The notes beneath the pieces are model-generated. The model was given only the letters and a program-made list of their open reading frames with translations, had not been told where the DNA came from and ran no database searches. Source: an uncultured Myxococcales bacterium (GTDB taxonomy: Bacteria > Myxococcota_A > UBA9042). From it: 64,000 bases of DNA. A program made the position numbers and the translations under genes. Positions 52,728 to 61,781 of this stretch are shown here, in pieces (within the stretch, counting starts at the first letter, position 1; each line of letters starts with the position of its first letter). Where the stretch lies: assembly GCA_903883645.1 (NCBI GenBank), contig CAISBR010000147.1, positions 62,001 through 126,000 of the forward strand. Reading direction: 5' to 3'.

Positions 52728-54167
52728 CTAGTCCTCGTCTTCGTCGTCGGGCCGGCCGGCGACCAAGTCGTACTTGCGGGCAAGCCGCCGAAAATGCTTG
52801 CGATCTACATCTGCTTCGCGCGCTGCCTGCGACAGGTTGCCCGAGTGGCGACCGAGCAGCGAGCCGATGTATTCCTTCTCGAATGCGCCCAGCCAGGCCT
52901 CTTTGGCGATCTTGAAGGTTTGGTCGGCGAGCAACTGCGCCCCCGGCCCGCCGCGTTGACCGTGCAGGCTTTCGGTCGTCTGGGTCTCGCTGCGACGGGT
53001 GCGCGCCTGGCCAAAACCCGTAATATGATCGGGCAGATCCTCGAGCTGGATGAGGTCGCCCTCGGCAAAACTGCAGGCCCGCTCGACTACGTTGCCCAGC
53101 TCGCGCACGTTGCCCGGCCAGTCGTAGCCGCCCAGCGCGAGCCGCGCCTCGAACGACAGCCCCTTGACCCGCTGACCGTCGCCCACCCGGTTAAAGCTGC
53201 CCACGCGCAGCATATGCTGAACAAGCAAGGGAATATCGTCGCGCCGCTCGCGCAGAGCCGGGAGCTTTAGCCGCACTACACCCAGGCGATAGAACAAGTC
53301 CTCGCGAAAACGCCCGGCTTTGACCTCTTCGGCTAGGTCGCGATTGGTCGCTGCCACCACCCGCACATCGATCTTGATCGGCCGATTGCCACCCACGCGG
53401 CGGATCTCGCGCTGCTCAAGGGCCCGCAGCAACTTCGGCTGCAAGTCCAGGGCCAATTCGCCGATCTCGTCTAAGAAAATCGTGCCGCCGTGGCTGATCT
53501 CAAACAGCCCCTGCCGCGATGCAAGCGCGCCGGTAAAGCTGCCCTTCTCGTGGCCAAACAGCTCGCTTTCAATCAGGTTTTGCGCGACTGCGCCACAGTC
53601 AAACACGATAAACGGATGATTGGCCCGCATCGACAGCTGGTGCACCGTTCGCGCTACGACTTCTTTGCCGGTGCCGGTCTCACCCTCGAGCACCACCGTA
53701 GCCCCAGTCGGCGCGACTTTTTCAATGGCGCCCATCAGCTTACGCATCGACTCGGTCTTGCCTACGATGCCACCGAGCGACTCGTGCAGGCTGGGCGTCA
53801 GCTCGACCTTTTCGTTCTGAATGTTAAAGCGCAGCTGGGTATTGCCCAGGCGGATCACGGAGCCCGACTTGAGCCAGGCCTCGCGGATGCGCACACGGTT
53901 GATCCAGGTGCCGTTGGTCGAGCGCAAGTCTTCGATCAAGAAGTCGTCGCTCTCTTGGTGGATGCGGGCGTGGTAGCGACTGACCTGATCGTCGTCGATG
54001 ACGAGGTCGTTGTCGTCCATCGAACCCAGAGTAACGACACCCTGATCGAAGATGTACTCGGCGACGGTGCCATCGGGATCGGTGCGCACCAGTCGCGTGC
54101 GCCGCAGCATTAGACTCGACGGCGCATTGGGAGTGCCCAGAGCTGCTGGGTAATTGACCTCGGCCAC
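52728..54167 (-). CDS. FHA-domain sigma-54 enhancer-binding activator
   Basis: 479 residues. Residues 24-118 are an FHA domain ([31 protein letters not shown]) in place of the usual receiver. The AAA+ domain has Walker A GETGTGKE (162-169), sigma-54 contact loop GSFTGA (209-214; canonical GAFTGA), Walker [13 protein letters not shown] and an arginine-finger region [13 protein letters not shown]. The DNA-binding end has a Fis-like helix-turn-helix ([20 protein letters not shown]). Phosphothreonine binding by FHA probably controls activity, so a Ser/Thr kinase is expected as partner, and one is encoded 0.8 kb away. A myxobacterial hallmark. Confidence 0.95.
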   Translation of the reverse strand: MAEVNYPAALGTPNAPSSLMLRRTRLVRTDPDGTVAEYIFDQGVVTLGSMDDNDLVIDDDQVSRYHARIHQESDDFLIEDLRSTNGTWINRVRIREAWLKSGSVIRLGNTQLRFNIQNEKVELTPSLHESLGGIVGKTESMRKLMGAIEKVAPTGATVVLEGETGTGKEVVARTVHQLSMRANHPFIVFDCGAVAQNLIESELFGHEKGSFTGALASRQGLFEISHGGTIFLDEIGELALDLQPKLLRALEQREIRRVGGNRPIKIDVRVVAATNRDLAEEVKAGRFREDLFYRLGVVRLKLPALRERRDDIPLLVQHMLRVGSFNRVGDGQRVKGLSFEARLALGGYDWPGNVRELGNVVERACSFAEGDLIQLEDLPDHITGFGQARTRRSETQTTESLHGQRGGPGAQLLADQTFKIAKEAWLGAFEKEYIGSLLGRHSGNLSQAAREADVDRKHFRRLARKYDLVAGRPDDEDED

Positions 54168-54311
54168 GGCGATCCTTGGCTCCCGGTTGCGCGGGACGAC
54201 TGGGGCACGCAGACCCTAGCTCTGGCGATGATGGCCAAAATAGCGACGGGCGTCCAGACCCCGGGACGTGGTTCGGCTCGGGCCAGGCTCAGAGGTGGAC
54301 TAGACGTCGAC

Positions 54312-54737
54312 CTAGGCTTCGAACGACGTCATGCGCTGGCGACGCTTTTCGTACATCTTTTCGTGGTGTTCTTGCTTCTCTTTGCACTGAATGCAGTAAT
54401 CCGTCTCGGGCCGGGCAATCAGCCGTGCCGCGCCGATGATCGCGTCGCACTCTTCGCAAAAATTGTACTCGCCCGCGTCGATGCGGCGGACGGCCTTGTC
54501 GATTTTCTTGATCAAGGTCGCGTCGCGATCGCGCAGACGGTACTCAAAGGCCTGATCGTAGCCGACCGAGCTCAGGTCCATCTCGTCGGCGACACGCAGC
54601 TCGTCGGGGTCTTGCAGCGACTCCGCAGCGCGCATCGCTTGCAGAATCTTTTCGCGCTTTTCGATCAGGACCGTGCGCTGCTTGGTCAGTTCCTCGTTGG
54701 TCAGTTCAACGGGTTCGAGCATTTCATTGAGGGCCAT
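54312..54737 (-). CDS. DksA/TraR-family zinc-finger protein
   Basis: 141 residues; ATG 54737 with GGAGGA five bases upstream. A long N-terminal helical hairpin (LTNEELTKQRTVLIEKREKI, then GYDQAFEYRLRDRDATLIKK) reaches into the RNA-polymerase secondary channel in this family, and a C-terminal zinc site has two pairs, CEEC and CIQC, all four Cys present. DksA-type proteins adjust promoter choice with ppGpp. The Asp-x-Asp-Ala tip needed by true DksA is not clear (RDRDATLI is the nearest), so a DksA paralogue is the safer reading. Downstream of it on the minus strand is the sigma-54 activator (144-base gap). Confidence 0.9.
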   Translation of the reverse strand: MALNEMLEPVELTNEELTKQRTVLIEKREKILQAMRAAESLQDPDELRVADEMDLSSVGYDQAFEYRLRDRDATLIKKIDKAVRRIDAGEYNFCEECDAIIGAARLIARPETDYCIQCKEKQEHHEKMYEKRRQRMTSFEA

Positions 54738-54856
54738 GGCGTCCTCCGGTTGGTGTGCGCCCGGGGAGCCGGGCCGTCGAATGGTTTGCTTGCCATGCAC
54801 CGTGCGAGTTGCTTTCTCGTACTAGTTTAGGGCAAGCACGACCCGCCTGCCACCGG

Positions 54857-54915
54857 CAAAAAGGTCGCCCCGCAAATTGGACGCCGCAGCGATGGCAGCG
54901 GGCCAGCGGGGCGAC
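54857..54915 (-). terminator. Rho-independent terminator of the sigma/kinase operon
   Basis: On the minus strand, a perfect 10-bp stem (GTCGCCCCGC at 54864-54873, GCGGGGCGAC at 54906-54915) is followed by CTTTTT. The 32-base loop contains a smaller CCGC/GCGG helix. It lies about 58 bases after the kinase stop and separates it from the DksA-like gene. Confidence 0.7.
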
Positions 54916-54972
54916 GGCAACGAACGGGCGTGACAGGCTAGGACGCCCCGTGGCAGTGGTCAAGGGCAGTTT

Positions 54973-55980
54973 TCAGTGACTACGCGTTGCGACGGTGCGC
55001 TGTGACCAAGCCTGCAGAATTTCGGGCAGGGCGGCGCGCCAACGGTGCCAGACCTCGGCGGCGTTGGCGGGGCGTGCGTGCGGCTCCTTGGCCAAAAGGT
55101 CGAGCACCAACTGGTCGACACTTTGGGGGATCCAGCGCCCTGCACTGCGGGCAGATGGCGGCGGCGGCGGCTCGTACACATGGGCGCGCATTACCAGCCC
55201 CACCCGCGCCGCGGCAAACGGCAACTCGCCGGTCAGCATCTCGAAAAGCAACACTCCAAACGAATACAGGTCGGTGCGCCCATCGACCGGGTCGGCCAGC
55301 ACCTGCTCGGGGGCCATGGTCCACGCTGAGCCGATCACTTGCCGCGGTCGGGTCAGACCGCCGGTCTGCCGCGCAACATTGATCTGCGACAGGTGCTTGG
55401 CGACACCAAAATCGATAAGCACCGCTCGCTCGAATTCAGCCTGGCCTGGCGGCCCAACGAGCACCACGTTTTCGCTTTTGACATCGCGGTGCACGATGCC
55501 CTGCCGATGCAGAGAGGCGAGCGCCGCCAGCATGTCGTGGCCCACGGTGCTGATAGCCCGCGGCGACAAGGGTCCATCCGCCGCCAAGTGCAGCGCTAGA
55601 TCGCGGCCCGGCAGCAGTGGCATCGCAATATACCAGCCCACCGCCGGGTCCTCGCCGCCGCCCAGCGAGCCGACAATACCGGGGTGATGAAGCCCCTCTA
55701 AGATGTAAATTTCGTTTTCAAAACGAGATACTAAGTCCGAATCACTCGAGCGCTCGCTATGCAACACCTTGACGGCACTTGCCGCGCCCATGTGGTGATC
55801 GACAGCGTAAAAGACAGTTGCAAACCCGCCTTGGCCGAGCACGCGCTCGAGTTGCCAACGACCGGCGACCACCTGGCCGAGCAGCGCCTGGTCGCGGGCG
55901 GTGATGGCGACCGCCGCGCCGTCGTAGGGGCAACAGCCGTGCACTGGTTCGATGTCGCGCGCGCAACAGGGGCAAAGCAT
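54973..55980 (-). CDS. Ser/Thr protein kinase with N-terminal zinc ribbon
   Basis: 335 residues from ATG 55980; ATG 55986 (two codons earlier) is an alternative, and AAGG lies upstream of both. Residues 1-20 are a zinc-ribbon-like cluster (CPCCARDIEPVHGCCPYDG). The Hanks kinase domain is complete: Gly loop GQGGFATVF, ATP Lys in SAVKVLH, catalytic HRDVKSENVV, metal DFG in LIDFGVAKH, and APEQ. There is no transmembrane helix or sensor domain, so it is a soluble kinase that phosphorylates Ser/Thr in other proteins. It starts 4 or 10 bases after the ECF sigma stop: one operon, closed by the terminator downstream. Confidence 0.94.
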   Translation of the reverse strand: MLCPCCARDIEPVHGCCPYDGAAVAITARDQALLGQVVAGRWQLERVLGQGGFATVFYAVDHHMGAASAVKVLHSERSSDSDLVSRFENEIYILEGLHHPGIVGSLGGGEDPAVGWYIAMPLLPGRDLALHLAADGPLSPRAISTVGHDMLAALASLHRQGIVHRDVKSENVVLVGPPGQAEFERAVLIDFGVAKHLSQINVARQTGGLTRPRQVIGSAWTMAPEQVLADPVDGRTDLYSFGVLLFEMLTGELPFAAARVGLVMRAHVYEPPPPPSARSAGRWIPQSVDQLVLDLLAKEPHARPANAAEVWHRWRAALPEILQAWSQRTVATRSH

Positions 55981-55990
55981 GGGCATCGCC

Positions 55991-56854
55991 TTACGAAGCG
56001 GAATCGCCGCCCGGCTCACTGGCACCCAAAGCGCGGCCCAGCGCCTGCCGCACCAGAAACTGCGTCGCCACCGGCACCGACGGTCCAGGACTCGCTTTGC
56101 ACAGCGCCAGGGTGCGGCGCAGCGAATCGCAACGGCCCTGGCAGCGCGGGCAGGCGGCGAGGTGTTGCTCCATCCGCGAGCATACATCGGGGCTTATGTC
56201 GCCCTCGAGATGCCGCGAGTACATGCTGAGCACATCGGGGCAAGAGTCCGATCCGCTCACCACCGTCGAAATCTTGAGCGACGGCGCCAACTCTTCGCGC
56301 ACCGCCAGCCGCGCCCGATGCAGCCGCGACTTGACCGCATCGATACGCAGGCCGAGCGCGTCGGCCACTTCGGGGGCGGTCAGGCCCTCTACATCGCGCA
56401 GCAGCAATACTTCGCGGTACATGGGCGACAGGTGGGTCATCGCCTCTTCGACGGCGTGGGCCAGCTGCGCTTGATCGAGGCGCAGGTCTACGGCGCTATC
56501 ATCCGATGCAAGTCCCCGAATTTCGGCTGATTCATCGGTGTCAACCGACGCATCGGCGTGAATCACCGAACGGGTGCGCCGGCGCCGCTTGATGCAAAAG
56601 CTGCGGGCGATCTGGTACAGCCAGGTCGAGACCTGAGCCTGGCCGCGAAAGCCGGGCAACGTGCGGGTGGCCGCCATCAAGGTGTCTTGCACCACGTCCT
56701 CAGCCTCGGTGGCCGAGCGGCACATGCGCATGGCAAATCGGCCGACGCGCGGAGCATGGCGGGTCCACAAGACTTCGAGCGCACGCCGGTCGCCAGCTTG
56801 CGCCGCGGCAACCAGTTCTTGATCGGTACGAGCAGTGAAGTCAGGCACAGGCAT
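55991..56854 (-). CDS. ECF sigma factor with fused zinc-finger (anti-sigma-like) tail
   Basis: 287 residues from ATG 56854; an in-frame extension of 268 codons upstream overlaps the divergent regulator gene and is noise. Region 2 (DQELVAAAQAGDRRALEVLW, SATEAEDVVQDTLMAA, FRGQAQVSTWLYQIARSF) and region 4 (LSPMYREVLLLRDVEGLTAP, ALGLRIDAVKSRLHRARL) are standard ECF. The C-terminal 85 residues contain H-x3-C-x2-C (QHLAACPRC) preceded by a Cys in CSRMEQ, as in zf-HC2 zinc fingers of anti-sigma factors, here on the same chain. The zinc site may let the protein sense redox or metal state. It is co-transcribed with the Ser/Thr kinase. Confidence 0.92.
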   Translation of the reverse strand: MPVPDFTARTDQELVAAAQAGDRRALEVLWTRHAPRVGRFAMRMCRSATEAEDVVQDTLMAATRTLPGFRGQAQVSTWLYQIARSFCIKRRRRTRSVIHADASVDTDESAEIRGLASDDSAVDLRLDQAQLAHAVEEAMTHLSPMYREVLLLRDVEGLTAPEVADALGLRIDAVKSRLHRARLAVREELAPSLKISTVVSGSDSCPDVLSMYSRHLEGDISPDVCSRMEQHLAACPRCQGRCDSLRRTLALCKASPGPSVPVATQFLVRQALGRALGASEPGGDSAS

Positions 56855-57013
56855 TTCCACGGCAACACCAGGCTGCGGGCGCGCAGAGTAGCGCGGAGCG
56901 GCCAATGGCGCCAATCGAGCGGCGCAACGCCAAGCCAGCGGGGCGCGTTGAAGCCTTGACGCTGCCCGTGCTAGGGTGGCCGCGAGGCCCGTGCCCGGCC
57001 CAGTGGTTATCCT

Positions 57014-57697
57014 ATGTTTCGTCTGCTTATCGTCGAAGACGAGCCCGCGACCGCCGCGGAGCTGGCCACTGGCCTGACCCGCGCTGGCTACCACACCACG
57101 GTGGCCCACTCGGGCGAAGAGGCGCTGTTGACGGTGCTGGCGCAAGCCTTTGATGCGGTCGTGCTCGATGTGATGCTGCCAGGATTTTCGGGCTTTGAAG
57201 TGGTGCGGGCGATGCGTGAGCGCGGCTGCGCGGTGCCGGTGCTGTTCTTGTCGGCCTTGGGCGCGGTGGCGGATCGCGTGCGCGGCTTGCAAGAGGGTGG
57301 CGACGACTATCTGGTCAAGCCGTTTGCCCAAAGCGAGCTGCAGGCGCGGATTGCGGCGCTGCTGCGACGCGGTCAACCGAGCCAAGCGGCCGTTCCTACC
57401 GTGATTCAAGTCGGTGACCTGACCTGGGACCCCCAGCAGCAGCGGGTAACGCGCGCCGGCAAGCGCTTGGACCTGACGCCGAACGAGCTGACGCTGGTGG
57501 CTCTGCTGCTCGAGAACCGCGGTCAGGTGGTGACGCGCTCGCAAATCGCCCGCAGCGTGTGGCAGCTGGAGTTTGAGCCGCCCGGCAACACGATCGACGT
57601 ACAGGTGCGGCGACTGCGCACCAAGATCGACGACCCCTATGACAAGAAGCTGATCCATACCAGGCGCGGCTTTGGCTACGTTCTCGAGGACTTGTGA
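57014..57697 (+). CDS. OmpR-family response regulator (CusR-like)
   Basis: 227 residues. Receiver: acidic VEDE at 7-10, phospho-acceptor Asp52 (VVLDVMLPGFSG), Ser in FLSALG, Lys in LVKPF. Winged helix: LDLTPNELTLVALLLENRGQ and NTIDVQVRRLRTKIDDPYD with IHTRRGFGYVLED. The RRGFGYVLE end is typical of CusR/CopR/PcoR-type metal regulators, but that is weak evidence. It overlaps the kinase gene by four bases (GTGA), a tight coupling. It is divergent from the sigma gene; a possible TTGAAG/TAGGGT promoter (56948-56977) with 18-base spacing lies upstream. Confidence 0.94.
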   Translation: MFRLLIVEDEPATAAELATGLTRAGYHTTVAHSGEEALLTVLAQAFDAVVLDVMLPGFSGFEVVRAMRERGCAVPVLFLSALGAVADRVRGLQEGGDDYLVKPFAQSELQARIAALLRRGQPSQAAVPTVIQVGDLTWDPQQQRVTRAGKRLDLTPNELTLVALLLENRGQVVTRSQIARSVWQLEFEPPGNTIDVQVRRLRTKIDDPYDKKLIHTRRGFGYVLEDL

Positions 57698-59055
57698 CCC
57701 CTACCCGCCCAGCTGGCTCGGTGGTGCGCCGCTTGCAGCTCGGCTTCTTTGTCTCGGCCGCGCTGCTCGCGGGGCTGGTCGCGACGGTCATCGAGTGGTC
57801 GCTGCTAGATACTCTAGAGCAAGAAGACCGGCTGCTTATCGACGGGGTCGCGGCGGAGTTGGCGGCCCAAAGGGCGCTTGGGCAGCTCGAAGCCCACGCA
57901 CACAGTCTGCAGGTGGTGCCGCTCGACTGGCAGGTGCTGGGCCAAGACGGGCAAGTGCGCATGCATAGTCAAGGTTTTGCCCAGCTCGGCCCGCTGCCGT
58001 GGCCGACGCCCGAGCAGGGACCCGTCGAGTGCGACCAGGGCGATCGGGTCTGGCTGTTGCGCACCGTGACGTTGGCAAAAAGCCGCGAACGGCTGCAAAT
58101 TGCCCTGGATCGCACCGTTGAGATGCAGTTGATGTGGCGGCATCGCATGGTGGTGCTGCTGACGGTGGTGGTGGGCGCGGCAGCGGCGCTGTGGATTGGC
58201 CGGGCCTTGGCGCGGGCTGGCCTGCGACCCCTGCAGCGGATTGCCGAAGCCGCGGCCGAGATTGGCCCGGGACAGGCGTCGATGCGCTTGGATTCGAGCG
58301 AGTTTCCGACTGAGTTGCAAGAGGTGGTGGGCCGGCTGAACGCCGCGCTCGAGCGCCTGCACCAGAGCGCCGTGGCCCTTGACACGGTGGCTTCAGATAT
58401 TGCCCATGAGCTGCGGACTCCACTGAATTTGCTGCGGCTTCGCCTAGAAAACCTGGGGTTGCAGCACCCCTTGCCTGCGGACCTGGCGGGCGGACTCGGC
58501 GCGGCGCTCGAAGACATCGATGCAATGGCGCAAGTGCTTGAGCATCTGCTGTTTTTAGCACGAATTGAGCACGGGCACGGCGAGGCAAGGCCGGTAGCTG
58601 TCGAGCCGACAGCCGAGCTGCGCAAGGTAGAGCAATTCTTTGCTGCCGCCGCGGAAGAAGCTGGCGTGGTCCTGCAGGTTGCCGGTGCAGAGGTGGCGAT
58701 CCTGGCCGATCCGGCCCTGCTACAGCGCGCCCTGCATAATTTGGTCGCCAATGCGCTGCGTTACGCCCCCCTTGGCACGACGGTGCTGCTGTCGGTGCAT
58801 CGCGAGGGCGACACCGCCGTGCTGGCCGTCGACGACAGTGGTCCAGGCCTGCCGCAGGCCGTGATCGACCGCCTGGGCGAACGGTTTGTGCGATCCGAGC
58901 CGTCGCGCGAGCGGGCCACAGGCGGGAGCGGCCTGGGGCTGGCCATCGCCGCGCGCGTAGCAGAGGTACACCAAGGGCGCTTGGCGGCGCGCTTAGGTCC
59001 GGGTGGCCACGTCGAGCTGCGGTTGCCTGTGGCGGGGCCGCAGCCGGGCTGGTAG
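57694..59055 (+). CDS. Membrane sensor histidine kinase (CusS-like)
   Basis: 453 residues from GTG 57694. Membrane helix about 13-35, a periplasmic region of about 115 residues with no recognised fold, second helix about 150-170, then a HAMP segment. H-box SDIAHELRTPLNLLRLRLEN with His238; N-box LHNLVANALRYAP; G1 VDDSGPGLPQAV; G2 SGLGLAIAARVAEVHQGRL. The layout and the LAIAARVAEVHQG end match CusS/CzcS-type metal sensors, which would suit the RND pump 30 kb away, but no Met/His cluster is visible in the sensor. Its 3' end overlaps the convergent lipoprotein gene by 63 bases. Confidence 0.92.
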   Translation: MTPTRPAGSVVRRLQLGFFVSAALLAGLVATVIEWSLLDTLEQEDRLLIDGVAAELAAQRALGQLEAHAHSLQVVPLDWQVLGQDGQVRMHSQGFAQLGPLPWPTPEQGPVECDQGDRVWLLRTVTLAKSRERLQIALDRTVEMQLMWRHRMVVLLTVVVGAAAALWIGRALARAGLRPLQRIAEAAAEIGPGQASMRLDSSEFPTELQEVVGRLNAALERLHQSAVALDTVASDIAHELRTPLNLLRLRLENLGLQHPLPADLAGGLGAALEDIDAMAQVLEHLLFLARIEHGHGEARPVAVEPTAELRKVEQFFAAAAEEAGVVLQVAGAEVAILADPALLQRALHNLVANALRYAPLGTTVLLSVHREGDTAVLAVDDSGPGLPQAVIDRLGERFVRSEPSRERATGGSGLGLAIAARVAEVHQGRLAARLGPGGHVELRLPVAGPQPGW

Positions 59056-59742
59056 GTTAGCAAACTCCATGTTCGGCAAGGGAATTGGCCAGCACGCGGA
59101 TGGCGCGCCGCCGTCGCGACAATGGCCGATCGACTGCCGCTGCCCCGTGGGCAAGAGCTCGTGCGGTTGCAGTGGTGACCAGCGATCCCCTTCAATAACA
59201 CGCATCTGCGACACGCCCGCCGCTACCTTGCCGTAGCTAACCCTTCCAAGCGGCGTCGCCAGCGCGCCCCGAACTTCGAGTTCGGCGCCCTCGTCGCGCA
59301 GCTCGAGCGCACCCTGCACGCGAATCTGCTGGGCACCGAGCGCCATGGTCAGCGTTGCGGCACGATGCCCCGTAAATACAAGCAAATCGCCCGGCGCGAC
59401 ACAGTCGTTACCCAGCACCGGGCCGCGCAGAGCCCCCGCCACCCACAGCTGCGCACCCGCCAAATGCGCCGGCTCATCGCCGGTGTAGCGGGCCTCGATG
59501 GCCTCGTCGCGACCGTTCACCACCCCATCGCCGTCTAGATCTTGGTCGCCCGGCGCCGCCAACACCTCGTTCAGCACCAGCTCGCCCGTCAGCATCGGCC
59601 GGCACGCCGCAGGCTGGGGGCTACTGAGCGCAGTCGCCGCCGCAGCCGGCTGCGCCACCGCGAACGGCATCGCCGGTAACTGCCAACAACCACTCGTAAT
59701 CACAACAAAGAAGGCAAGAATCGTCGCATGAACCTTCGCCAT
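58993..59742 (-). CDS. Lipoprotein with lamin-tail-domain (LTD)-like fold
   Basis: 249 residues from ATG 59742, with GGAGGG upstream. Signal peptide with lipobox ITSGC (Cys19). Residues 50-160 show the LTD layout: LVLNEVLAAPGDQDLDGDGV, DEAIEARYTGDEPAHLAGAQLW, VAPGDLLVFTG. The DQDLDGDGVVNGRDE stretch is also a calcium-loop-like Asp pattern. Bacterial LTD lipoproteins are extracellular or outer-membrane and are thought to bind partners or nucleic acid. The 3' end is antisense to the end of the sensor kinase gene. A strong terminator precedes it on the same strand. Confidence 0.83.
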   Translation of the reverse strand: MAKVHATILAFFVVITSGCWQLPAMPFAVAQPAAAATALSSPQPAACRPMLTGELVLNEVLAAPGDQDLDGDGVVNGRDEAIEARYTGDEPAHLAGAQLWVAGALRGPVLGNDCVAPGDLLVFTGHRAATLTMALGAQQIRVQGALELRDEGAELEVRGALATPLGRVSYGKVAAGVSQMRVIEGDRWSPLQPHELLPTGQRQSIGHCRDGGAPSACWPIPLPNMEFANLPARLRPRHRQPQLDVATRT

Positions 59743-59821
59743 CGCACCCTCCACGCGGCGCCAACTCAGCGTGGCCCGCATAAGGGTGATCGATCTGGCG
59801 CGACGCTTTGCCGCGGTCGAG

Positions 59822-59875
59822 TGCAAAAAAACTTGCTAAAAAGCAGCAGGCCGGCGCTGGGGAGCGTCGGCCTGC
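59822..59875 (-). terminator. Rho-independent terminator of the HEAT-like lipoprotein gene
   Basis: On the minus strand, a 13-bp stem (59846-59858 pairing 59863-59875, one G-T pair, loop of four Gs on the plus strand) is followed by GCTTTTTAGC and a run of seven Ts. It begins 23 bases after the stop of the minus-strand gene and is the clearest terminator in the window. Confidence 0.9.
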
Positions 59876-59897
59876 CAACAAAGACTCTAAATTTCTG

Positions 59898-61781
59898 CTA
59901 CTTAGCTGGAGCGGCCGGCGCGTCGGGCTTTTGATCGCTCGGCTTGACCTGCGAGCCCACCGCCGGGATGTTGCCGACCTCGACCGCGCCCTTGCCTTGC
60001 AGCAACTGCGAAGTCAGGACATCGAGGTCCCAGATCCAGTTCTGCGCATTGGGCACCGACACCTGAGCTTCTTTCAGGTTGTAGACCAGCTTGCTGTCTT
60101 TGGGCTGGGCCAGGGCGCGGAAGCCCGAGACGATCAACTGCCGCAGCGTGACCGACGTCGCCGGCGCTTTGTTCAGCGCTTCGGCCAAAATCGGCAGTAC
60201 TTCGGCTTTCTTGCGTACACCCAGGTGGATGAGGCCAATCGCCGCCTTTTCTTTGGCGATGTCGTCGCCCGTGTTCAAGAAGCCCTTGTAGCAGTTGAGA
60301 AGTGCCGTGGTTTTGCCGGCCTCGTCGGCGGCGGCATCCATGCCCTTCTTGCACTCGATGACCACGTTGAGGCGCGCCTTGACCACCGCGTCGGCGAGCC
60401 CCTTCTTGACGCCATCGGCCTTGCTGGCGCCGATCACGCGATCCCAGTCGGCCAAATTCTCGGGCTCAACCGCGTACGTCATCGGCGTCAAGAAGTCGGG
60501 CTTCTCGTTGTCAGCGATTTCGCTAAAGGTCTTGAGCATCGACGCCCAGCCATTCGACGGTCCGGCGATCGACAGGCCCAGGAACGGCCCTGTGCGCTGC
60601 TCGACAACAAGCCCAGTGTTCTTAGCCACTTCGCCGATCTTGTCGGCCACCGGCGCCAGACCCTCGCCCATCGACGCCAGCGCGAAGATCGACAGCGTCA
60701 GGCGCGCCTTGATGTACGAAGTCCAATCGACCTGCTTGTTCTTGAGCGCGTAATCGCCCATAGGATGCTCGCCGTCGATCGGCTTGTTGATCGAGGCGAT
60801 GATGTCGAGCGCGGTCGCCGGATCGTGAAGATCGACGAGCACTTGCATGGCCTTGGGCCCCTCTTTCCACTCCCAGTCCGACAGTCCGTATTCTTTGGCC
60901 CACTTCTCGAACTCGGGGTCTTTCAGGTTGTAGATCGCCAGGATCTTCTTGCTGACCAGCGCCGGATCGACCGTACCCAAGGCCAGACGGCCGGCCATGT
61001 AGGTCTCGGCGCGGGCGGCATCGCGGGTGTACAGGCCATGCACAAAGGCATCCATGGCCTTCGACGAGGGCTCCTTGGTCCAGTCGCGCGGCGCATGGCC
61101 CGGTGCAGCGCGGTAGATCTCGGTCAAGTAGGCCAAAGCCTTTAGGTTTGTCTCAACGCCCTGCTCGCCGGGATCGGTCGCAGCCAGCTCGATCAGCAGG
61201 TCTTCGTACGCGGCGCGGTCTTCGGGCGTGGCCAGCGAGACGAAAAGCGCCTCGACCAGCGCCGACTTCGTCTCTTTCTTGTACTTCTTGGTCCATTCGG
61301 CCAGCGACTTGATCGTGTCTTTCGACGGGAACCACGGGTCGCGACCCGACTCGGCCGACTCGATGCGCCAAGTGCGGATGACCTGCGCCGACTGACCGGC
61401 GGTATCTTCGCTGGCGAGCGCTTTGACCAGCAGCTTTTCGGAGCGATTGCGCAGCGACTTGCCGCCGTGGCCCAGACCCTCGAGCACCGCCACCACCGTG
61501 GGCCGCAACTCCTTGGTCGCCATAGCATGTTCTAGGCGGGTAAACACGCCGTCGTCGTCGCACTTGCCCATGTCTTTAATCGGCAGCGAGCGGATGGTCT
61601 CGAGCTGCTGCGATCGCTTCTTGAGCGTCGCACCCTTCGCGTCGAGCACCATGCTGTAGTAGCGGCAGCTCTTTTCGCCCTTTTCGCAGCCGACGGCGCC
61701 GACGAGCATAGCCCCGGCGGCGAACAGGAGCGAAAGGCGGGATCCCAAGAAACTCAGCGACTTAGAGGATACGCGCGGCAT
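59898..61781 (-). CDS. Large lipoprotein with HEAT-like helical repeats
   Basis: 627 residues from ATG 61781; the frame is open 60 codons upstream but lacks a signal there, and the promoter lies within it. Lipobox GAVGC (Cys32), with further Cys at CRYYS and KCDDD. The rest is helical repeats of a HEAT-like kind (RLEHAMATKELRPTVVAVLE, RNRSEKLLVKALASEDTAGQ, LVEALFVSLATPEDRAAYED, AKEKAAIGLIHLGVRKKAEV), with a Pro/Ala C-terminal end. Anchored to the outer membrane or periplasmic face; a scaffold role is inferred from the fold only. It has its own promoter and terminator, a single-gene unit. Confidence 0.85.
   Translation of the reverse strand: MPRVSSKSLSFLGSRLSLLFAAGAMLVGAVGCEKGEKSCRYYSMVLDAKGATLKKRSQQLETIRSLPIKDMGKCDDDGVFTRLEHAMATKELRPTVVAVLEGLGHGGKSLRNRSEKLLVKALASEDTAGQSAQVIRTWRIESAESGRDPWFPSKDTIKSLAEWTKKYKKETKSALVEALFVSLATPEDRAAYEDLLIELAATDPGEQGVETNLKALAYLTEIYRAAPGHAPRDWTKEPSSKAMDAFVHGLYTRDAARAETYMAGRLALGTVDPALVSKKILAIYNLKDPEFEKWAKEYGLSDWEWKEGPKAMQVLVDLHDPATALDIIASINKPIDGEHPMGDYALKNKQVDWTSYIKARLTLSIFALASMGEGLAPVADKIGEVAKNTGLVVEQRTGPFLGLSIAGPSNGWASMLKTFSEIADNEKPDFLTPMTYAVEPENLADWDRVIGASKADGVKKGLADAVVKARLNVVIECKKGMDAAADEAGKTTALLNCYKGFLNTGDDIAKEKAAIGLIHLGVRKKAEVLPILAEALNKAPATSVTLRQLIVSGFRALAQPKDSKLVYNLKEAQVSVPNAQNWIWDLDVLTSQLLQGKGAVEVGNIPAVGSQVKPSDQKPDAPAAPAK

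Noticed and set aside
56855-57658. 268-codon upstream extension of the sigma factor
   Set aside because: It overlaps the divergent response-regulator gene and translates to Gln/His/Arg-rich noise.
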